Below, in pieces: positions 39,234-48,165 of a DNA stretch of 64,000 nucleotides. The position numbers were made by a program, and so were the translations under genes. Where the stretch lies: contig SZOZ01000012.1 in the NCBI GenBank assembly GCA_030263455.1, positions 62,001 to 126,000 of the forward strand, given 5' to 3'. Source of the stretch: Synechococcales cyanobacterium CNB (lineage in GTDB: Bacteria > Planctomycetota > Phycisphaerae > Phycisphaerales > UBA1924). The notes beneath the pieces were generated by a model. It saw nothing but the letters and a program-made list of their open reading frames with translations. It made no database searches and was not told where the DNA came from. Each line of letters opens with the position of its first letter. The first letter of the stretch is position 1.

Positions 39234-40013
39234 TTACTTTCGGGGGTTTCCAGCACGGGGGGAGGGCGGAGCGTCGGTGAGGGGACGCTTGCCGAAGACC
39301 CAGCGAACCGTCGGCAGGTCGCGTCCGAGAATTTCGCGGAGGTAGGCAGCGAGGAGACGGTTCGCACGGTCTATCGACGCGGCATCACCGCCGATCGAAT
39401 GTCCCGATTCGAGGCGGCGGAGGAGTTCGACAGTGGGTGATCGCACCCTCCAGAACGGAGCGGAAGGGGTGTTATCCCCCTCGTCTTGAGCGATGCTCAC
39501 AAGCCCGCCGGCGCGGGGACTGAAGCCGTACACCGCGCGAGCCTGCTCCGCCGGTTCCCGGCCGAGCGCGGGCTTGTAGCCGGTCTCGACCAGCGTCGCC
39601 CACTGGAAGTGGAGGATCGCCTTCGCGGCCGAGTCGCCGATCGTGCGCAGCGATGAGAGCAGTGCATCGAAGAGCGCGGGGTGAGGATCCTCGTCCGTGA
39701 TCGAATGACAGACGAGATCGGCGAGGTACATCCCCGCGTTGAACGTCGCCAGCGAACGGCGGAGCGCGGGGAAGGTCTCCTGAAGATCCCAGGCCGTCAG
39801 CGTGGCCAGCGACCCGGAGGGCTTGACGATGGCGACGAGCTCTCCCCGGGTCAGGAGTTCGAGACCGCCCGAGAAGGCGGCTTTCTCCCGGCGTGCCCCC
39901 TTGGCGATGCCGCGGATCAGCCCGTGCTCGCGCGTGAAAACGGAGACGGTCTGGCTCGTCTCGGACCAGTCCCAATGTCGCACACAAACAGCCTGGTCGC
40001 GCACGGTCGGCAC
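39234..40013 (-). CDS. recO: DNA repair protein RecO
   Basis: RecO helps load RecA on gapped DNA. The 259-residue protein begins with the OB-fold (DQAVCVRHWDWSETSQTVSV, then FTREHGLIRGIAKGARREKA), followed by GELVAIVKPSGSLATLTAWD, LRRSLATFNAGMYLADLVCH and the C-terminal helical domain LRRLESGHSIGGDAASID. No zinc-binding Cys cluster is evident. GTG codons at 40013 and 40004 are possible starts; neither has a strong ribosome-binding site. The gene is divergent from the dehydratase cassette, with under 90 bp between them. Confidence 0.88.
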   Translation of the reverse strand: MPTVRDQAVCVRHWDWSETSQTVSVFTREHGLIRGIAKGARREKAAFSGGLELLTRGELVAIVKPSGSLATLTAWDLQETFPALRRSLATFNAGMYLADLVCHSITDEDPHPALFDALLSSLRTIGDSAAKAILHFQWATLVETGYKPALGREPAEQARAVYGFSPRAGGLVSIAQDEGDNTPSAPFWRVRSPTVELLRRLESGHSIGGDAASIDRANRLLAAYLREILGRDLPTVRWVFGKRPLTDAPPSPRAGNPRK

Positions 40014-40098
40014 GCAGGAGGGTACGCGGAGCGGGAGTGGTCGATTCCCGCGCCGCGCAGCGGGACGGCGCGAGCTGTCCGGCGTATCGTGCCCTGCC

Positions 40099-40515
40099 AT
40101 GCGGTTTGACCTTGTCGATGCCGTGCTAGACCGGGAGCCAGACCGGGTCGTTACGCTCAAGCAGGTGAGCGCGGCGGAGGAGTACCTAGCCGACCACTTC
40201 CCGACATTCCCGGTGCTCCCTGGGGTGCTCATGCTGGAAGCCATGGTCCAGGCCGCGAGGCTGTTGGTCTCGGAGGATGAGGGTGGGCCGTGCGTGCTCG
40301 GTGGCGTTCGTGCCCTGAAATACGGCCGAATCGTCCAGCCCGGGGACTCGCTTCGGGTTGAGGTGGTCGCGACGGCACGGAGCGGGGACGGATCGGCCGA
40401 GTTCAAGGGGGAAGCACGCGCGATCGGTCCGGACGGTGTCGAGCGGGGGATCGCGGCCGCGGGACGGTTCTCGCTCCGGACCGTTCGTTTCGCCCCCTCC
40501 AAGGTGGGCGGGTAG
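40099..40515 (+). CDS. FabZ-like 3-hydroxyacyl-ACP dehydratase
   Basis: This 138-residue hotdog-fold enzyme shows the active-site pair of the FabZ family: the His in HFPTFPVLPG and the Glu in LMLEAMVQAARL. The GVRALKYGRIVQPGDSLRV strand region also fits. It probably dehydrates 3-hydroxyacyl chains on the ACP encoded next. It is first in a three-gene cassette (dehydratase, ACP, dehydratase) with no ketosynthase or reductase, so it may serve a special lipid or hydroxy fatty acid and not bulk fatty acid synthesis. Start ATG at 40099. Confidence 0.88.
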   Translation: MRFDLVDAVLDREPDRVVTLKQVSAAEEYLADHFPTFPVLPGVLMLEAMVQAARLLVSEDEGGPCVLGGVRALKYGRIVQPGDSLRVEVVATARSGDGSAEFKGEARAIGPDGVERGIAAAGRFSLRTVRFAPSKVGG

Positions 40516-40574
40516 GCTCGCGTCGTGTAACATGGCGACCCGTGCCGGGGGGTAGCCCGCGAGTCCGAGGGAGC

Positions 40575-40961
40575 ATGATGACGCGAGATGAGATTTTCGA
40601 GAAGGTCCGCGAGGTGCTGGTCAGTGCCTTGGCGGTCGATGAGGACGAAGTGACGCCCGGTGCCGTCCTGACGGCGGACTTGGGCGCGGAGTCGATCGAC
40701 TTCCTCGACATCGTGTTCAAGCTCGAACAGGCCTTCGGGTTCAAGATCGGTCAGGGGGAGTTGTTCCCGGACAACGTGGCGCAGGACCCCGAGTACGTTC
40801 AGGGCGGCAAGATCACGCCGAAGGGCATCGCGGCGTTGAAGGAACGCCTGCCGCACGCCGACTTCGCGTCTCTGGAAGCCGACCCACGCGTCGAGCGTGT
40901 GGGCGAGATCTTCACGGTGGACGCGGTGGTCCGGTTCTGCGAGCGGAAACTGGCCGGCTGA
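40575..40961 (+). CDS. Acyl carrier protein with C-terminal extension
   Basis: The 128-residue protein has the ACP signature LGAESIDFLDIVFKLEQAFG, with S40 as the phosphopantetheine site. Helix 1 (EIFEKVREVLVSALAVDEDE) and the acidic second helix match ACPs. Normal ACPs have about 80 residues; here some 45 follow (EVQGG-like turn, then ERLPHADFASLEADPRVERV, then VDAVVRFCERKLAG). GAGGGAG precedes the paired ATG ATG. It lies between two dehydratase genes and presumably carries their substrate. Confidence 0.92.
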   Translation: MMTRDEIFEKVREVLVSALAVDEDEVTPGAVLTADLGAESIDFLDIVFKLEQAFGFKIGQGELFPDNVAQDPEYVQGGKITPKGIAALKERLPHADFASLEADPRVERVGEIFTVDAVVRFCERKLAG

Positions 40962-40976
40962 GCCGCGGAGCGGACC

Positions 40977-41510
40977 ATGCGCTGGATGTGGATCGACCGC
41001 GTGGTGGAGTTGCGGCCGCGCGAGCGGATCGTCTCGGTCAAGAGCGTGACGGCGGCCGAAGAGCACCTCTACGACCACTTCCCCCCCGCACGGCTGGCGG
41101 ACGGATCGGTGCGGGATGCGCTCCCGATCATGCCGGCATCGTTGATCGTAGAGGGGATGGCGCAGTCGGCCGGCATCCTGGTCGGGCACGCCGAGGAGTT
41201 CCGCGAGAAGGTCGTGCTCGCGAAGGTCTCGCGGGCGGAACTGGAACGCGACGCGATCCCCGGCACAACGCTCCGCTACACCGCGGAGTTGCGGAGCATC
41301 GGCGCCCAGGGGGCCAGCACCGAGGGGACGGTCGAACTGCTCGACCACGCCCGGCCGGACGAAGGGTTCGTGCGGATCGGCCGCATTGACCTGATGTTCA
41401 GCCACCTGGACCGGAACATGGCCGGCATCGCGTTCCCCGAGCACAACTTCGTGTTCAGCGAATCGTTCCGCACGCTGCTGAAGACGAGCGGGATCGACTG
41501 CCCGTTCTGA
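40977..41510 (+). CDS. FabA/FabZ-like 3-hydroxyacyl-ACP dehydratase
   Basis: The 177-residue hotdog-fold protein has the His in EEHLYDHFPPARLADGSVRD and the Glu in PIMPASLIVEGMAQSAGILV, plus VVLAKVSRAELERDAIPGTT. An extra ~10 residues between the His and PIMPA resemble FabA-like or beta-hydroxydecanoyl dehydratases more than FabZ. It starts 15 bp after the ACP stop, so the three genes form an operon. The second dehydratase may act on a different chain length or in an isomerising step; this is inferred. Confidence 0.86.
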   Translation: MRWMWIDRVVELRPRERIVSVKSVTAAEEHLYDHFPPARLADGSVRDALPIMPASLIVEGMAQSAGILVGHAEEFREKVVLAKVSRAELERDAIPGTTLRYTAELRSIGAQGASTEGTVELLDHARPDEGFVRIGRIDLMFSHLDRNMAGIAFPEHNFVFSESFRTLLKTSGIDCPF

Positions 41511-41571
41511 ATGGTGAACTCGCGGCTCCTTCGTGCTGGATCGGGTGTACGCGAAGCGGAGGAAGAATCGC

Positions 41572-43227
41572 TCAGCGTTCGAGCGACTCGCGGACGAGAC
41601 GGCCGAAGAGCGCCCGTGGAGCGGGATGACCCGTCCACGCCGTGAACTGGGCCGCTGCTTGGAGGACGAACATCTCCACGCCGTCGATCGCTCGCCAGCC
41701 GACCTCGCGAACGTCGTTCAAGAGTTGTGTTCGCACAGGGTTGTAGACGGTTTCCATCACGACCGTCTCTGGACCGCACGGGTCGGTGCGGCGGGCGGCA
41801 AGTTCGTGCACGGGCAGCGGCGAACCGTCCGGCTCCGGTCCGCCTTTCATGCCGACTGGCGTGCAGTTCACGAAGGCGTGCGCGCGGGCGTGCGACAGCG
41901 CGGCCCAATCGTCGGCGGAGGCACGCGCGCCGGCGTCAAGAATCGCCTGAGCCAATCGATCGGCGCGCTCACGTGAGCGGTTGTAGATGACGACTTCCGC
42001 GCCACGAGCGGCGAGCGCAAAGGCGATGGCCCGCGCGACGCCTCCCGCCCCGAGGACGACGATGCGCCTGCTCGCAATCTCACCGAGTGAATCCTGTATG
42101 CAGGCAACCGCTGCCGGCGCGTCGGTGTTCGCAACGCGGACACTGGCGATCGCTCCACCTGCCGATCGCTCGACGACGAGCGTGTTGGCCGCCCCGCACG
42201 CCGCGGTGTCGGCATCGGCAGGCCACCGCTGCTCCATCGCGAGACGGGCGAGGTTTTCCTTGTGCGGGATGGTCACGCTCGCGCCTCGCAGGTCGAGCCC
42301 GGGATGGTGGAGCAGTTCGAGCATCGTGGCCTTGAAGGACTCGTAGGAGCCGTCCGCACCGTTCTCGGCGGCAGCGATGGGCAGGGGCAGGTAGACGCCG
42401 TCGTGGCCGACCGCCTCGAAGCCCGCGTTGTGCATGAGCGGCGAGAGCGAGTGGCCGACGGGCCAGCCCACGATGCCGTAGACGCGAGTTGTGGGCGAGA
42501 TCGAGCGAAAGCGGTACAGGTCGAGCATCTCGCGGATGGTGGGCTGACCTGGTGCGGTCGCCCCCTGTGGGTGCAGGCTGGCAAAGGTGAGGAAGCCGCC
42601 GAACTTCGGGGCGAGGACGCGGCTCATTAGGCCGAACTCGCCCATGCCCAGGGCGATCGTCGGGCGATCTCGCTCGGCGAGCAGGTCAAAGAGTTCGAGG
42701 TTGTCCCGCAACGAACGGGCACGGAAGGCGACCTTGTGGACGGCCGCGGCCGGCTCGGCCCGCATCGCCGCGAGCCTGCGGGCGAGGTCCGCAGGCCGAC
42801 CGTCGAAGTCGTGCATCGAGAGGATGAGGCGTGTGGACACTGGACGAGCCTGCTTTGGGTGATCAACCGCAAGGTTCACCTTCTGGCGAAGATTCGCCGA
42901 TCGCGTGTAGGCGGTGAGTTCGGTGTCGAGGTACGCGGGCGGTGCGCCGCCCGTGCCGAGCCGCTCGAAGAGCGCGACGCGGGCGTCCTCGGGACCGTCG
43001 TAGTGGCCACCTTCCCAGGTCGGCCTGCAGGTGATGATGCAGGGCACAGGGGATTCCGCCGCGAGACGGAGGATGGCACGGGTCTCCGCCTCATCACCCG
43101 TGCCGGAGAAGCAGGCGTCAACCCGGTACTCGACGGCGTCCGCGCCGTGGTCGCGTGCGAGCGCGGCATCAGCGAGCGCCGCTTCGGAGTCGTGAACGAG
43201 GATGGGGACGCACAGGAGCGTGGACAC
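41572..43227 (-). CDS. aroDE: Bifunctional type I 3-dehydroquinate dehydratase / shikimate dehydrogenase
   Basis: This fusion catalyses two steps of the shikimate pathway, 3-dehydroquinate to 3-dehydroshikimate to shikimate. Residues 1 to about 230 are an AroD-type barrel: EYRVDACF, PCIITCRPTWEGG, SMHDF with H139, and the Schiff-base K165 in VHKVAFRA. From about 245 follows AroE: YGIVGWPVGHSLSPLMHNAG, SVTIPHKENLARLA with the catalytic Lys, GAANTLVV, the NADP fold VVLGAGGVARAIAFALAARG, NRSRERADRLA, NCTPVGMKGG and VMETVYNPVRTQLL. The start is a GTG. This fusion is typical of plants and occurs in some bacteria, among them planctomycetes. Confidence 0.95.
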   Translation of the reverse strand: MSTLLCVPILVHDSEAALADAALARDHGADAVEYRVDACFSGTGDEAETRAILRLAAESPVPCIITCRPTWEGGHYDGPEDARVALFERLGTGGAPPAYLDTELTAYTRSANLRQKVNLAVDHPKQARPVSTRLILSMHDFDGRPADLARRLAAMRAEPAAAVHKVAFRARSLRDNLELFDLLAERDRPTIALGMGEFGLMSRVLAPKFGGFLTFASLHPQGATAPGQPTIREMLDLYRFRSISPTTRVYGIVGWPVGHSLSPLMHNAGFEAVGHDGVYLPLPIAAAENGADGSYESFKATMLELLHHPGLDLRGASVTIPHKENLARLAMEQRWPADADTAACGAANTLVVERSAGGAIASVRVANTDAPAAVACIQDSLGEIASRRIVVLGAGGVARAIAFALAARGAEVVIYNRSRERADRLAQAILDAGARASADDWAALSHARAHAFVNCTPVGMKGGPEPDGSPLPVHELAARRTDPCGPETVVMETVYNPVRTQLLNDVREVGWRAIDGVEMFVLQAAAQFTAWTGHPAPRALFGRLVRESLER

Positions 43228-43311
43228 TCGGAGAGTGTAGAGGGGACAAGAAGCCGCTCGCGCACCGGCTCCGCAAGGACGGGTGAGGCTCCCGTCCTCC
43301 CGCTCACTGAC

Positions 43312-44364
43312 TCAGCAGCCCGCAACGAAGGCGTTGAGGAAGGCCACGAAGTCCAGGGTGTTCACGGTCGTGTCGCCGTTGAAGTCGGCCGCGCCGTCCT
43401 GTGCTACGAAGGCGTTGAGGAAGGCCACAAAGTCGAGCGTGTTCACGATGGTGTCGCCGTTGAAGTCGGCCGGGCAGGCGGACTGCTCGCCCGCTGCCGC
43501 GAGCGTGAGCGTGCCGTTCATGGCCGAGGAGACGGTGTCCAGAGTCAGGTTCAGAAGCAGGTGCGCGGTGTAGCCCGGCGGCAGGATGGTCGGCAGGTCG
43601 AGCGGGAACTCGGGGAGTTCGAGGCCGGGTTCTTGCGAGTCGCTGAACTCGATCGTCTGCGAGGCAACAACCGTAACGACATCGCCCGCGACCGTGATCG
43701 TGCCCGCCAGAGCAACCGCGAAGGGCAGGTCCGCGACCGGGAACGAGCTGCCCAGCAGTTCGAACTCCGCGTTCATCACCGCGGGGATAAAAACGGCGAA
43801 GTCGAACTCGCCGGGCGCGGTCTCGGTCAGCAGACCGACGGCCGCATCCTCGGTCTGCACGATGACCATCGACGTGATCGAGAGGTCGCCGAGCGGGAGT
43901 TCGATGGGAATCCCGATGTAGGTCGAGTCTGGATTCCGCGTGCGGAAGGACTCCGGGAAGAAGGAGATGCTGGCGGGGATGAAAGCGGGGCCGTCGGCAA
44001 GGAAGTCGGCGGAGAACCCCTGGATGATGAGCGTCGCGCCGTCGATGTCAAGGTACAGCCCGAAGCCGCCGGAGGTCTCGGTGTCGAGCGGGCCTGCAAG
44101 TTCAAGGCCCATCTGGACGGGCACGGGAACGTTCTCGGTCGCACCGAACGACCCCCACAGCCCGGGCTTGGTGCGCGTGCCGCCGGGGTTGGTGTCGGGG
44201 TCATAGTTGCCGATCAGCGAGCCGCTGGTATCGGCCTCGAACGATGTCGAACCGACGAGACCGCTGGCGGCCTGATCGATGACGACAACGTAGTTCTGTG
44301 CGAGCGAACAGGAAGCGAACACGAATGACGCCGCGACGGCGGCGAACGAACGGGTCGACGGCAT
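43312..44364 (-). CDS. Secreted protein with two C-terminal dockerin-type repeats
   Basis: The 350-residue precursor has a signal peptide (MPSTRSFAAVAASFVFASCS, cleavage near LAQ). The middle, rich in beta strands (ADGPAFIPASISFFPESFRT and VADLPFAVALAGTITVAGDV), has no recognised domain. The C-terminus has two tandem EF-hand/dockerin-type motifs, DFNGDTIVNTLDFVAFLNAF and a near-identical copy, and ends VAGC. This exact ending occurs in the protein at 53212-53955. AGGAG lies eight bases before the ATG at 44364. The function is unknown; surface or matrix location is likely. Confidence 0.82.
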   Translation of the reverse strand: MPSTRSFAAVAASFVFASCSLAQNYVVVIDQAASGLVGSTSFEADTSGSLIGNYDPDTNPGGTRTKPGLWGSFGATENVPVPVQMGLELAGPLDTETSGGFGLYLDIDGATLIIQGFSADFLADGPAFIPASISFFPESFRTRNPDSTYIGIPIELPLGDLSITSMVIVQTEDAAVGLLTETAPGEFDFAVFIPAVMNAEFELLGSSFPVADLPFAVALAGTITVAGDVVTVVASQTIEFSDSQEPGLELPEFPLDLPTILPPGYTAHLLLNLTLDTVSSAMNGTLTLAAAGEQSACPADFNGDTIVNTLDFVAFLNAFVAQDGAADFNGDTTVNTLDFVAFLNAFVAGC

Positions 44365-44389
44365 GAATGGCACTCCTGGGACTGAGAAC

Positions 44390-44419
44390 AGGATACGCGA
44401 ACAGGCTCTCCCGACACAA
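44390..44419 (-). promoter_or_regulatory. Putative promoter TTGTGT-N18-TATCCT
   Basis: On the minus strand, TTGTGT (44419-44414) and TATCCT (44395-44390) are separated by 18 bp. A start about 20 nt before the ATG at 44364 would fit the secreted dockerin-type gene. Confidence 0.4.
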
Positions 44420-44480
44420 GAAGCTCGATCAAGAACAATGATCCGCGGCCAATAATCACCAATGGACGCCGCGTACGCCC

Positions 44481-45584
44481 TCAGAGGGCCGCGAGCCGTT
44501 CGGCCGTTCGCTGCTCGAGGAGAGCGGCGAACAGCGGTGTCAGGTCCCCGGCGAGGACATTCTGGAGATTGAACTTCTCGTCCAGCCGCTGGTCGGCGAC
44601 AATGTTGTCCTGGTATCGGTAAACTCGGATCTTCTCGGAACGCTCGCCCGCCCCGATCTGCCCGCGACGCTCGGCGGAACGCTCTGCCTCCACGCGCCGA
44701 CGTTCGATCTCGTGGACACGCGCCGCGAGCAGTCTCCGGGCACGCTCGCGGTTTTGGTGCTGGCTCTTGGACTCCTGCATCCGAACTTCGACGCCCGTCG
44801 GCACGTGGACAAGATGCACGGCGGTCGCCACCTTGTTCACGTTCTGCCCGCCGGGGCCTTGCGCGGTCGTGACATGCTCCTGCACGTCCCGCGCCCAGTC
44901 GATCTTCACCACCACCTCCTCAGGCTCGGGAAGGACAGCGACGGTCGCGGTCGAAGTGTGGATGCGGCCCTGGCTCTCGGTCGCGGGCACACGCTTGACC
45001 GAGTGCACGCCCGCCTCGAACGAGAGTTCAGACCACACACCCTCGCCGCGGATGTTGACCACGGCGGATCGCACCCCCCCCACCGACGGGTCAGCAACGA
45101 CATCGAGCTGCTCGAAGGCCCATCCCCGACGCTGGGCGTACTTCTCGTAGATGGCGAGCAGGTCGCGCGCCCAGAGGCCGGCCTCGTCGCCGCCCGTGCC
45201 CGCGCGGACTTCGAGCATGACGGACCCGACCCGGCGATCCTCCGCCCCGACAAGCAGCGTCTTCACGCGGACGGCGAGTTCCCCCGCCTCCGCCTCGACG
45301 AGCGGCAGTTCCTCTTTGGCCAACGCTGCCAGTTCGGCATCATCGGCTTCGATCGCTCGACGCAGGTCCGCGGCCTCGGAGCGGAGCGTTCTCCAACGCC
45401 GATACGCCTCGACCGCTGGCGCGAGCGCAGCCCGCCGGATCGAGAGGTCGCGCGCCGCACGATGGTCCGCGGCGATGCTCGGATCAGCCAAGCCACGCTC
45501 GATCCCCTCGAGCTCGGCATCCATCGCGTTCAGCCGCGCGACCAGGGCATCGGGAAGGGCGTCGGTTCCGGGCATCGCGCCCAC
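44481..45584 (-). CDS. prfA: Peptide chain release factor 1
   Basis: RF1 ends translation at UAA and UAG. The 367-residue protein has EVRAGTGGDEAGLWARDLL, the stop-codon-reading region VKRVPATESQGRIHTSTATV (P-x-T type, which marks RF1 and not RF2), the hydrolysis motif GPGGQNVNKVATAVHL, and QNRERARRLLAARVHEIERR. GTG at 45584 is preferred as start because GGAGG lies five bases before it; an ATG at 45575 lies too far from that site. Many bacteria have prmC behind prfA; here the next gene is the dockerin-type gene. Confidence 0.95.
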   Translation of the reverse strand: MGAMPGTDALPDALVARLNAMDAELEGIERGLADPSIAADHRAARDLSIRRAALAPAVEAYRRWRTLRSEAADLRRAIEADDAELAALAKEELPLVEAEAGELAVRVKTLLVGAEDRRVGSVMLEVRAGTGGDEAGLWARDLLAIYEKYAQRRGWAFEQLDVVADPSVGGVRSAVVNIRGEGVWSELSFEAGVHSVKRVPATESQGRIHTSTATVAVLPEPEEVVVKIDWARDVQEHVTTAQGPGGQNVNKVATAVHLVHVPTGVEVRMQESKSQHQNRERARRLLAARVHEIERRRVEAERSAERRGQIGAGERSEKIRVYRYQDNIVADQRLDEKFNLQNVLAGDLTPLFAALLEQRTAERLAAL

Positions 45585-45688
45585 GATAGCCTCCGAGGCG
45601 GCGGATCGTTGACCGGTGAAACGGCGGGGCGCGGATCCGCAATAATCCAGCGACCGGGCAACGCAGCCCGGACGCGAAAGGGGTGGAC

Positions 45689-46675
45689 GTGACCGATGCC
45701 ATCGTGATGCGGGGCGTGAACAAGTCGTTCGGCCCGAAGCAGGCCGTGATCGACATGAACCTGACCGTGCCCCGCGGCGCCCTCTACGGGTTCATCGGGC
45801 CGAACGGAGCGGGAAAGACCACGACCATCCGCATGGTCATGGCCATCCTCTTCCCCGATTCGGGCCAGTTGTCCGTGCTCGGACGCCCATCGGCGGTCGA
45901 GAGCAAGGACCGCATCGGCTATCTCCCCGAGGAACGCGGCGTCTACAAGAAGATGAAGGTCGGGGCGTTTCTCCGGCACATGGGGCGACTCAAGGGCGTG
46001 CCTGGGCGCGGGCTTGATGCCAAGGTCCGGGCATGGCTGGAGCGGATGGACCTCGCCGATTGCGTGCGCAAGAAATGCGAGGAACTCTCCAAGGGCATGC
46101 AGCAGAAGGTGCAGTTCATCTCGGCGGTCTTGCACGAGCCGGAACTGCTGATCCTCGACGAGCCGTTCAGCGGGCTGGACCCGGTGAACACTCGATTGCT
46201 GCGCGACCTGATCCGCGAGCAGCACGCCGCCGGGCGAACGGTGATCTTCTCAACGCACGTCATGCCTCAGGCGGAACAGATCTGCGAGCACATCGTGATG
46301 ATCAACAAGGGGCGGAAAGTGTTGGACGCGAGCCTGCCCGAGATCAAGGCCAGGTTTGACCCCCACACGGTGCTCGTGGAGCCGCTGAACGGTTCGGCCG
46401 AGAGCCTGCTGGCAGGCGTGCCGGGGGTGCGAACGGTAACGCGGGTGGACGGCGCACTGGAGGTCTCGCTGGAATACGGGCACGACCCCCACACTGCGAT
46501 CCGGGCGATCGTCGAGGCCGCGCCGGTGTCGCGCGTGGAGTTGCGGCGGCCGACGCTGGAGGACGTGTTCATCGAGATCGTGCAGGGATCGGCCGGCGAT
46601 GGCGACGAGGCTTCGCTGCGGGCGGAGTTGCGGGGCGAGGTGGAAGCCGTCGCCGCCCTGGAGGGGAACCGATGA
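45689..46675 (+). CDS. ABC transporter ATP-binding protein (NatA-like)
   Basis: This 328-residue ATPase powers the permease encoded next. It has Walker A GPNGAGKTTTIRMVMAILFP, a Q-loop-like IGYLPEERGVYKKMKV, the ABC signature ELSKGMQQKVQFI, Walker B LLILDEPFSGLDPVN and the H loop STHVM. The C-terminal ~90 residues (VEPLNGSAESLLAGVPGVRT) are the extension seen in ABC-2 exporters; the YLPEERGLY form is common in NatA/sodium exporters. The GTG at 45689 has AAAGGGG at good spacing. Its ATGA overlap with the permease shows a tight operon. Confidence 0.94.
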   Translation: MTDAIVMRGVNKSFGPKQAVIDMNLTVPRGALYGFIGPNGAGKTTTIRMVMAILFPDSGQLSVLGRPSAVESKDRIGYLPEERGVYKKMKVGAFLRHMGRLKGVPGRGLDAKVRAWLERMDLADCVRKKCEELSKGMQQKVQFISAVLHEPELLILDEPFSGLDPVNTRLLRDLIREQHAAGRTVIFSTHVMPQAEQICEHIVMINKGRKVLDASLPEIKARFDPHTVLVEPLNGSAESLLAGVPGVRTVTRVDGALEVSLEYGHDPHTAIRAIVEAAPVSRVELRRPTLEDVFIEIVQGSAGDGDEASLRAELRGEVEAVAALEGNR

Positions 46676-48063
46676 ATCGTGTGCTCGCGGTGGCGTGGCG
46701 GGAGTTCGTCTCGACTGCGCTGACGAAGGGATTCATCATCGGGGCGGTCGTGGTGCCGTTGGCGTTCATCGCGATGATCCCCGTCATCGTGATGCTGACG
46801 ATGGCGGCCAAGGGACCGAAGGTGGAGGGTGAGGTCGCGATTCTGGACCGGTCGGGCGTGCTCATGGAGGCCGTGGAACGGGAACTCTCCGCCGAGGCGA
46901 TCTCGCAGCGAAGGAACCGAACCGCGAAGGCCGCGGCGGAGCAGATGGAGCAACTCAGCCCGCTCGGTCCGGGTGCGTCTCCGGCCGGCTCGACGGAAGC
47001 CGCCCTGGCGGCCGCGCTCGGCGAGGCTCCGGTGTTCCAGGTCGTGGCGCTCGCGCCGGATGCCGACATCGAAGCGGAGAAGGGCCGGCTCAGCCCCACG
47101 ACCGGCGACGATCGCCATTTGGCCGTCGCCGTCATCGCGGAGGACGCCATCGTCCGATCCCCCGATGCCGAGGCCTTCGGCGGGTACGAGTTGTTCGTCC
47201 GGCCCAAACTCGACGATCGGGTCATCGGCGACATCCGCGCCGGCATGACCGCGGCGATCCTGCGCGAGCGATACCGCGCGAACGGATACTCCCCGGAGGA
47301 GATTCAACGCCTCACGAGCATCGCCGCGTCGGAGACCAGAGAGATTACGGCCACGGGCGAACGCTCCTCGACCGAGGGGCTGACCGCCATGCTGCCCTTC
47401 GGCTTCATTCTGCTGCTGATGATCTCGGCGATGGTCGGCGGGCAGTACCTGCTGACGACGACCGTAGAGGAGAAGTCCAGCCGCGTCGTCGAGGTGCTGC
47501 TCAGCGCGGTCTCGCCCATGCAACTCATGACCGGAAAGATCCTCGGGCAGATGGGCGTCGGCTTCGTGCTGCTGTTCGTGTACACGGGCCTGGGCACGGG
47601 GGCGTTGGCGGCGTTCGGGCTGATGGACCTGATCGGGCCTGTCAAACTGTTCTACCTGTTCGTCTTCTTCGTGCTGGCGTACCTGATGCTGGCCTCGTTC
47701 ATGGCCGCGGTCGGGAGCGCTGTGAACGAGATGCGCGAGGCGCAGTCGCTGATGGGGCCGGTGATGATCGTCGTGATGCTGCCCTACATCCTGTGGCTGC
47801 CCATCACGCGCGATCCGAACTCGACGCTCTCGGTCGTGCTGAGCCTCGTCCCCCCGATGAGTCCGTTCGCCATGGTCATGCGCCTGACAAGCACGCAGGC
47901 GGACGCCATCCCGACGTGGCAGGTTCTGCTGTCGATAGGCGTGAGCGCCGCCGGGGCGTACCTCTCGGTGTGGACCGCGGCCAAAGTCTTCCGCGTCGGC
48001 CTGCTCATGTTCGGCAAGCCGCCCAACTTCAGAACGCTCATCCGGTGGGTGCGGATGGCGTGA
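46672..48063 (+). CDS. ABC-2 type permease (NatB-like)
   Basis: The 463-residue membrane partner of the ATPase has one N-terminal membrane helix (KGFIIGAVVVPLAFIAMIPV), a ~190-residue outside loop with a helical charged region, and five more helices from about residue 240 (LPFGFILLLMISAMVGGQYL, LGQMGVGFVLLFVYTGLGTG, LFYLFVFFVLAYLMLASFMA, MIVVMLPYILWLPI, LSIGVSAAGAYLSVW). The segment TTVEEKSSRVVEVLLSAVSP is a signature of this family. The substrate may be Na+, a drug or a peptide; the sequence does not decide. Confidence 0.92.
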   Translation: MNRVLAVAWREFVSTALTKGFIIGAVVVPLAFIAMIPVIVMLTMAAKGPKVEGEVAILDRSGVLMEAVERELSAEAISQRRNRTAKAAAEQMEQLSPLGPGASPAGSTEAALAAALGEAPVFQVVALAPDADIEAEKGRLSPTTGDDRHLAVAVIAEDAIVRSPDAEAFGGYELFVRPKLDDRVIGDIRAGMTAAILRERYRANGYSPEEIQRLTSIAASETREITATGERSSTEGLTAMLPFGFILLLMISAMVGGQYLLTTTVEEKSSRVVEVLLSAVSPMQLMTGKILGQMGVGFVLLFVYTGLGTGALAAFGLMDLIGPVKLFYLFVFFVLAYLMLASFMAAVGSAVNEMREAQSLMGPVMIVVMLPYILWLPITRDPNSTLSVVLSLVPPMSPFAMVMRLTSTQADAIPTWQVLLSIGVSAAGAYLSVWTAAKVFRVGLLMFGKPPNFRTLIRWVRMA

Positions 48064-48165
48064 GGGGAGGCCGAAGGCCGGAGGAGAAAGGCCCGAGACG
48101 CTTCCAAGCGGAGCAACAGGTTGTTCCGGATGTCCACTCTCAACTGCCCAATGTCCACTGTCGCC

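Noticed and set aside
42736-44328. 530-codon plus-strand frame
   Set aside because: Antisense to aroDE and the dockerin-type gene; no plausible protein features.
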